NCBI RefSeq assembly: GCF_900116705.1
Contig: NZ_FPBP01000002.1
Span: 191,714 to 255,713 of the forward strand
Direction: 5' to 3'
Origin: Halomonas korlensis
GTDB lineage: Bacteria; Pseudomonadota; Gammaproteobacteria; Pseudomonadales; Halomonadaceae
Length of the DNA stretch: 64,000 nt
The notes under the pieces were generated by a model, which searched no databases, was not told the origin of the DNA, and was given only the letters and a program-made list of their open reading frames with translations. This document shows positions 59,529-64,000 of this stretch, piece by piece (position 1 is the first letter of the stretch; every line of letters begins with the position of its first letter). A program made the translations under genes and the position numbers.

Positions 59529-60749
59529 CTATCCCCCGCTGGTGTTGTCCTGCTCCACGGCATCAAACATGCGCGCCGGCAGGTCGGGAATCGCCGCCTT
59601 GACCCGGCTCCAGCTGGGAATAAAGGGGCGCTCGCTGGGGTTATCCAGAAAGGTATTGCCCGCCTCGAGCAGGTTGGCGGCGAACAGCTCCACCGCACGC
59701 TCCTCGCCGTGCCGGTCCAGGCTCAGGCCGTTCATCACGGCGTCGTGGTCATAGGCTTCGATCAGATCCAGTGCCAGCCGGTAATAAGTGGCCTTCAGGG
59801 TACGAAACCCTTCGGCGCTGAAGGTCACGCCCTGGGTGGCCAGCTTGCGATAGAGCGCCTTGGCGATGTCCAGGCTCATGCGGTTCAGCCCGCCCGAGGG
59901 ATCATTTTCCGAGACCGGTTGATGCTTATGATCGTAGGCATCGGCCAGATCCACCTGGCAGAGCTGCTTGGTGGAATAGTTGCGATGCACCTCGGAGAGC
60001 ACGCCGATTTCCAGGCCCCAGTCGGCGGGGATGCGAATGCCGTCGAGCACCTCGGTGCGCATGGAAAACTCGCCGGAGAGCGCGTAGCGATAGCTGTCCA
60101 GATACTCCAGGTAGGGCAAGGGGCCGTACATGAGCTTGAGTGCCCGCAGCAGCGGCGTGACCATCAGCCGCGACACCCTTCCGTTAAGCCGCCCTTCCGC
60201 GATGCGCGGGTAATAGCCCTTGCAGAATTCGTAATTGAGATGCGGGTGTGCCACCGGGTAGAAGAGTCGCGCCAGCATGCCGCGCTCATAGGTGAGAATG
60301 TCGCAATCATGCAGTGCTACCACGGTGGCGCGTCCGGAAGCCTGCACGTAGCCACCGCAGTACCAGACATTGCGCCCCTTGCCCGGCTGCTGGGGCGCCA
60401 GGCCGCGCTCATCGAGCTCGGCATCCAACGCCCGCAGGCGCGGGCCGTCGTTCCACAGCAGGCGGTGATGCTGGGGCAGCCTAGCAAAGAACGCCCGGGC
60501 ATACCCGAACTGCTCGCGATCGGCAGCGTCCAGCCCGATCACCACCTCATTGAGATACGGCACCTGGGCGATTTCGTCGACGATATTTGACAGCGCCGGG
60601 CCTTCCAGCTCGGAAAACAGCGAAGGCAGGATGAGGCTCATCGGCCGGCGCGCGGAAAATGTCACCAGTTCCGCTTCGAGCTCCTCGACAGGCCGCCGGG
60701 TCAGGTTATGGAAGTCGGTGATGATGCCATTCTGGTGGAAATCACTCAT
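59529..60749 (-). CDS. gpgS: Glucosyl-3-phosphoglycerate synthase (GT81)
   Basis: 406 residues of the GT-A fold GpgS/MpgS family. The donor/metal motif is ALHDCDILTYERGML. Other family segments: LILPSLFSELEGPAL, GKGRNVWYCGGYV and ADWGLEIGVLSE. It joins glucose (from a nucleotide sugar) to 3-phosphoglycerate, the first step to the osmolyte glucosylglycerate. ATG 60749 has GGAGG 7 bases upstream and overlaps the phosphatase gene by 8 bp; ATG 60755 is possible. The donor specificity (glucose or mannose) is not settled by eye. Confidence 0.88.
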   Translation of the reverse strand: MSDFHQNGIITDFHNLTRRPVEELEAELVTFSARRPMSLILPSLFSELEGPALSNIVDEIAQVPYLNEVVIGLDAADREQFGYARAFFARLPQHHRLLWNDGPRLRALDAELDERGLAPQQPGKGRNVWYCGGYVQASGRATVVALHDCDILTYERGMLARLFYPVAHPHLNYEFCKGYYPRIAEGRLNGRVSRLMVTPLLRALKLMYGPLPYLEYLDSYRYALSGEFSMRTEVLDGIRIPADWGLEIGVLSEVHRNYSTKQLCQVDLADAYDHKHQPVSENDPSGGLNRMSLDIAKALYRKLATQGVTFSAEGFRTLKATYYRLALDLIEAYDHDAVMNGLSLDRHGEERAVELFAANLLEAGNTFLDNPSERPFIPSWSRVKAAIPDLPARMFDAVEQDNTSGG

Positions 60750-61623
60750 GAGCATCCCTCCCCTCGGTCGCCAACGGCCCCCACCAGTGATCGAGCCCCT
60801 CGGCCCAACCGGCAGGACCGCTCGCCTTGCTGCGATAGAGCGCTGGCTGGTCGGGTGATACCTCAAGATCATGACCCCCACGGATCAATACTGCCTGGTC
60901 GACTCGCTCGAGCATCGCGACATCGTTGGGGCCGTCGCCCAGCGCCAGGGTCAAGGGATGATGCCCGCGGAGTGATTCGAAGCGCTCGATCAGCCAGCCG
61001 ACCGCACTGCCCTTGTCGCACTCCCCCGTGACATGCCAGAAGCGCCCTCCTTGCACTATACGCAGGCCATCCCCGCGCAGGCCTTCGCGCAAACGCACCA
61101 GCATGGCGTCCTCGTCCTCCCAGATCAGCGGTTCGCTGCCCTCGCGTAACCGCGCCAGCCGCGCCTCGGGTTCCGTCAGGCCGGTCAGCTCCATTACCTG
61201 TTCCAGTGTCATCTCGCTCATTGTGGAGAACGAGGCATCCAGACGCTCCCGCCATACCGAAAGACGCTGGCGGATCAAGCCGATATCCACACCAAGCGTA
61301 CGTATTACCAGCCCATCAGACCCGGCATCGCGGTCGAGCCGCGCGTGGCACCAGGCATGAGGCAGCCCCACGATGGCGCCGTTCTCGGCAATGAACGGCG
61401 TCTGCTGCAGTTCCATGGCCTGGCGCAGCGGTATCAGCTCGCTGCGTGTCTTGCTGGTCACCGGAATTACCGGCACCCCACAGGCACTCAAGCGCTCCAG
61501 CCAGCCCTTGGCCGGCGTCCAGTCGTAGCTGTGATGATCGAGCAGGGAGCCGTCCAGGTCGGAGAAGACCAGGCGTGGTCGGCAGGCGGAATCAGGAGAG
61601 AGCGGATCACGTGAGAGCGGCAT
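60742..61623 (-). CDS. HAD-IIB glucosyl/mannosyl-3-phosphoglycerate phosphatase
   Basis: 293 residues. HAD motif I is VFSDLDGSLLDHHSYDW, motif II Thr/Ser in VTSKTRSE, motif IV GDGPNDVAMLE. The family is MpgP/YedP-like, removing phosphate from the product of GpgS or MpgS. It is the upstream gene of the pair and overlaps gpgS by 8 bp, so the two form an operon. ATG 61623 is chosen; the extension to 61701 looks non-homologous. The product would be glucosylglycerate. Confidence 0.88.
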   Translation of the reverse strand: MPLSRDPLSPDSACRPRLVFSDLDGSLLDHHSYDWTPAKGWLERLSACGVPVIPVTSKTRSELIPLRQAMELQQTPFIAENGAIVGLPHAWCHARLDRDAGSDGLVIRTLGVDIGLIRQRLSVWRERLDASFSTMSEMTLEQVMELTGLTEPEARLARLREGSEPLIWEDEDAMLVRLREGLRGDGLRIVQGGRFWHVTGECDKGSAVGWLIERFESLRGHHPLTLALGDGPNDVAMLERVDQAVLIRGGHDLEVSPDQPALYRSKASGPAGWAEGLDHWWGPLATEGRDAHE

Positions 61624-61928
61624 CGGCAGGGTCCAGGTAGGAAGCTCGACAGATGGCTTGCAGCTAACGTGCCAAAAGCAGGAGTGGGTAGGTACGCTCA
61701 CCCGATATCACACCGCCTCAACGTAGCAGAGGGTAAGAGCCACGGCGATGTCATAATGATTCTCGAGGATCGAAGCATCAGGTTCAGTCAAAGACCTGCC
61801 TGCAGCCAAGGCTAAACGTCGAACGGTCCACCTATCCGTGCACCAAACAGGCCTAATGTTCCGCTGCCCATGCCCAACTGGTAAGCTACACGACTGCTTA
61901 AACTGACATGACACCGGCTCGAGGCCAT
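61624..61928. other. Gene-free spacer between the gpgS operon and the glycosyltransferase genes
   Basis: 305 bp between two divergent units. I see no supported gene, RNA or clear promoter. Composition shifts from GC-rich to lower GC across it. Confidence 0.5.
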
Positions 61929-63005
61929 ATGCCCGACGTAAAACGCTTTGCCTTTGTGGTTTCCGATCTATATGGCGGTGGTGCGCAGCGAGTCCTGCTC
62001 AACGCGGCTGAAGGCCTGCGGCAGCGCGGACACCAAATTTGCGTATATCTTTTAAGAGATAAGATAGAGCATCGAATTCCCTCCGGCCTCGAAGTCGTCA
62101 ACTTGGCCGTGGTGAACAGGATTACGAAAGCGCTGGCAAACCCGTTACTAGAAAAGTGGCAGGCGCACACCATTAAGAGAGCCTTGGAAGCCTTTCGTCC
62201 CGATATCACTATTTGTTGTTCTTGCGACAAAATAACCCGTCACATCAAAGGGCTAAACCTCTATCTATGGGTACACTCCAATAGTGTCGAAGGTTTACCG
62301 AACCGTGAACAGCAGAAAAAATTAATATATAAGTTACAACGCCTCTATCAAGGAAAAAAACTGATCGTTGTTTCGAAGGGCATAAAGCACGCTCTCGTTA
62401 CCCAAGCCGGTTTGACAGCTGAAAGCATCAAAGTTATCTATAACCCCTTTGACCAAGATTGCCTAAAAGAAGGTGCCACAGAAGAAACGTTACCCCGCCA
62501 TCTTCCCAAGGAATATTTTATCCATGTAGGCACCTTCGAAATACGCAAAAGGCACGATCGTTTACTGCGTGCCTATCGTGAGAGCGGCTCGCAAACACCT
62601 CTAGTCATCATGGGTAAGGGTTCCGCAGCCGAAACCCAAGCCATTGGCGACTGCATCAAGGATCTAGGGTTGGAAGATAAAGTCATCGTGATGGGTTACC
62701 AGGCCAATCCTTATCCGCTGATAGCCAGTGCCAAGGCATTGCTTCTCACCTCGGACAGAGAAGGCCTACCCACGGTCTTGATCGAAGCATTGCTGCTTCA
62801 CACACCGGTAATCAGCGTCGACTGCCCCAGCGGCCCCAGCGAGATCTTGACACATGAGTTAGTCGACTATCTCATTCCTCCAGAAAACGAAAAGGGCCTG
62901 GCCAACGCGATCAAACGCATGGACCAGGCCCCGGTGATTGTCATGGAACGCCACTACAAACAGTTTCTTAAAGAAACCGTACTCCCCCAGTTCGAGGCGC
63001 TGTGA
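61929..63005 (+). CDS. Glycosyltransferase, GT4 family
   Basis: 358 residues with the GT-B fold. N-terminal FVVSDLYGGGAQRVLLNAAEGL, and C-terminal donor-binding TSDREGLPTVLIEALLL with the E-x7-E pair, then PVISVDCPSGPSEIL. It probably adds a hexose or N-acetylhexosamine in lipopolysaccharide or capsule assembly. ATG 61929 gives the usual N-terminus; ATG 61908 is possible. A GTGA overlap couples it to the kinase gene. GC content is clearly lower than in the preceding 60 kb. Confidence 0.88.
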   Translation: MPDVKRFAFVVSDLYGGGAQRVLLNAAEGLRQRGHQICVYLLRDKIEHRIPSGLEVVNLAVVNRITKALANPLLEKWQAHTIKRALEAFRPDITICCSCDKITRHIKGLNLYLWVHSNSVEGLPNREQQKKLIYKLQRLYQGKKLIVVSKGIKHALVTQAGLTAESIKVIYNPFDQDCLKEGATEETLPRHLPKEYFIHVGTFEIRKRHDRLLRAYRESGSQTPLVIMGKGSAAETQAIGDCIKDLGLEDKVIVMGYQANPYPLIASAKALLLTSDREGLPTVLIEALLLHTPVISVDCPSGPSEILTHELVDYLIPPENEKGLANAIKRMDQAPVIVMERHYKQFLKETVLPQFEAL

Positions 63006-63703
63006 AACTGCTTGACATTCCCTTCGATGACCGCCGTCGGTGTTATCTGGTCTTCCGCCCCAATGGACTACCGGATCAGCTGGAATTGACGAGCACCTCT
63101 ACGACCAAAGCCTTCGAGGCAGTGGGCAGCAGCCGATTTTATCTCTCCCGAGACCAGCGCTTTCTGGCCAAAGTGGTACAGGACAAATTCTCCAAGCGGC
63201 GCGCTCCGGTCAAATGGTTATTGCGTGACTATCTGGAAAAGCGTTGGCTATTCCAATCGGACGCCCACAAGGAGTACCAGAGCCTGCAGATTCTGCGCAG
63301 AGCGGGCTTGAAAACACCAGATTGCTACGGGTGGGGTGTGTCGTTCAACCCCAGCAATCACAACGGTTCGCTGTTATTGATGGAATGCCTACAAGACGCA
63401 CGGCCTGGGGGCGAAGTCTTTGACAGCTTGGATGAAAGCGGTCGAATGGTGCTCCTAGAGTACTTCTGCGAGGAAGTCATGCAACTCGCCCGTGCCGGCT
63501 ACGTACACCGTGACTTGCACTACAACAACCTGTTGCTCGATCGGAATAAGAACATCGTCTGGATTGACGCTCATGTGCGTCCCCTACCCCGTGATCAAGC
63601 CTCACAATGGCCGATGCTTATCGGCTCTTTAACTGAACAGAAGTTAAGGGGAGAAGTCTATCGACAATATATGGAGAAGCGTCTACATGATGCTTGGCTC
63701 TGA
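63002..63703 (+). CDS. Lipopolysaccharide core kinase-like protein (Kdo/WaaP/InaA type)
   Basis: 233 residues. Protein-kinase-like fold: Lys in FLAKVVQD, catalytic loop VHRDLHYNNLLLD (about residues 173-185), and metal-binding Asp in VWIDAHVRP. These motifs match small LPS sugar kinases that phosphorylate Kdo or heptose. GTG 63002 overlaps the preceding stop (GTGA). Sits with glycosyltransferase genes in a low-GC region, so part of a surface polysaccharide locus. The acceptor sugar is unknown. Confidence 0.82.
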   Translation: MKLLDIPFDDRRRCYLVFRPNGLPDQLELTSTSTTKAFEAVGSSRFYLSRDQRFLAKVVQDKFSKRRAPVKWLLRDYLEKRWLFQSDAHKEYQSLQILRRAGLKTPDCYGWGVSFNPSNHNGSLLLMECLQDARPGGEVFDSLDESGRMVLLEYFCEEVMQLARAGYVHRDLHYNNLLLDRNKNIVWIDAHVRPLPRDQASQWPMLIGSLTEQKLRGEVYRQYMEKRLHDAWL

Positions 63704-63710
63704 ATTCAGG

Positions 63711-64000
63711 TTATTTTGTGAGTTCAATGTATTGGCTGGCGACAACAGCCGGCAGAAAGGCTTGGTAGTGTTCAGAGGTAATGACAGGGGGCTCACGCAG
63801 GATATCTGTAATCCTTCGCCCAAATAGACAAGGGTCACCCATCGGCACTAGGCAAGTCTGCAAACCTGCTTTGAGAATCTCTCGAGGCCCCGAAGGGCAA
63901 TCGGTACTTACCACTGGCGTACCACATACCAGAGCCTCGGCAATGACCCTCCCGAACCCTTCATAATCGGAGGAAAGAAGTAAAAGATCCGCATGATGGA
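63711..64000 (-). CDS. Glycosyltransferase, GT4 family, 5' end outside window
   Basis: The minus-strand frame is open to the window edge and ends at 63711, so only the C-terminal 96 residues are seen. They include SSDYEGFGRVIAEAL (the E-x7-E donor motif) and PVVSTDCPSGPREIL, very like the gene at 61929. Convergent with the kinase gene, 7 bp apart. An internal GTG at 63914 is not the real start. Confidence 0.88.
   Translation of the reverse strand, partial: HHADLLLLSSDYEGFGRVIAEALVCGTPVVSTDCPSGPREILKAGLQTCLVPMGDPCLFGRRITDILREPPVITSEHYQAFLPAVVASQYIELTK

Overview
The window is a GC-rich chromosomal segment that fits a halophilic gammaproteobacterium of the Halomonas type. This is an inference from gene order and content: the nudE/yrfG/hslR/hslO/pckA neighbourhood, nrdR-ribD-ribB-ribH-nusB-thiL-pgpA, rsd-dsbB-gshA, and genes for the osmolyte glucosylglycerate. 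No rRNA, tRNA, insertion sequence, phage or CRISPR array was seen.

Layout. 1-2644: the 3' end of an M23 peptidase gene and an ABC exporter. 2645-16064: a nitrate and nitrite assimilation island with narK, a short-chain dehydrogenase, a Crp/Fnr regulator, nasA, nasT-nasS, a nasB-like flavoprotein gene, nirB and nirD. Sites with sigma-54 -24/-12 geometry precede narK, nasA and nasTS. The nasA and nirB leaders each carry hexaloop hairpins followed by a terminator-like hairpin, the arrangement recognised by the ANTAR antiterminator NasT, which is encoded between them. The 5155-5656 spacer holds a strong candidate for a CsrA/RsmA-sequestering small RNA.

16141-24423: a patatin-like lipase, a PIN-PhoH ATPase and a four-gene operon of complex I/Mrp-like membrane subunits with no soluble partner. 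24524-39622: rsd, dsbB, gshA, tex, a Tat-exported msrB, pckA, hslO, hslR, yrfG, nudE, a Gfo/Idh oxidoreductase, a Gly/Thr-rich secreted protein and lon. 39729-46644: a DUF945 protein and the pgpA-thiL-nusB-ribH-ribB-ribD-nrdR cluster, all on the minus strand. Riboflavin synthase (ribE) is absent; its usual place holds a 33-bp tandem repeat.

46820-50049: a GH13 glycoside phosphorylase, a PCuAC copper chaperone and a DsbC/G-like protein. 50165-58396: a minus-strand inorganic sulfur block with a TsdA/TsdB-like cytochrome pair, two YeeE/YedE half-transporters, SulP, a DUF442 protein, two persulfide-dioxygenase-like metallo-hydrolases, a periplasmic DsrE protein and a periplasmic rhodanese. 58486-59489: an FNR/Anr-type box, and a TPP riboswitch with an extra hairpin in the region of loop L5, in front of tenA. 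59529-61623: gpgS and its phosphatase. With the GH13 phosphorylase at 46820 these would make, dephosphorylate and recycle glucosylglycerate. 61929-64000: lower-GC glycosyltransferase and sugar-kinase-like genes that look like the edge of a surface polysaccharide locus.

A recurring feature is short tandem duplication in spacers: 13-33 bp units at 2645, 4441, 33357, 44843, 50060, 56210 and 58528. All start sites, promoters and RNA structures were read by eye; no search or folding program was run.
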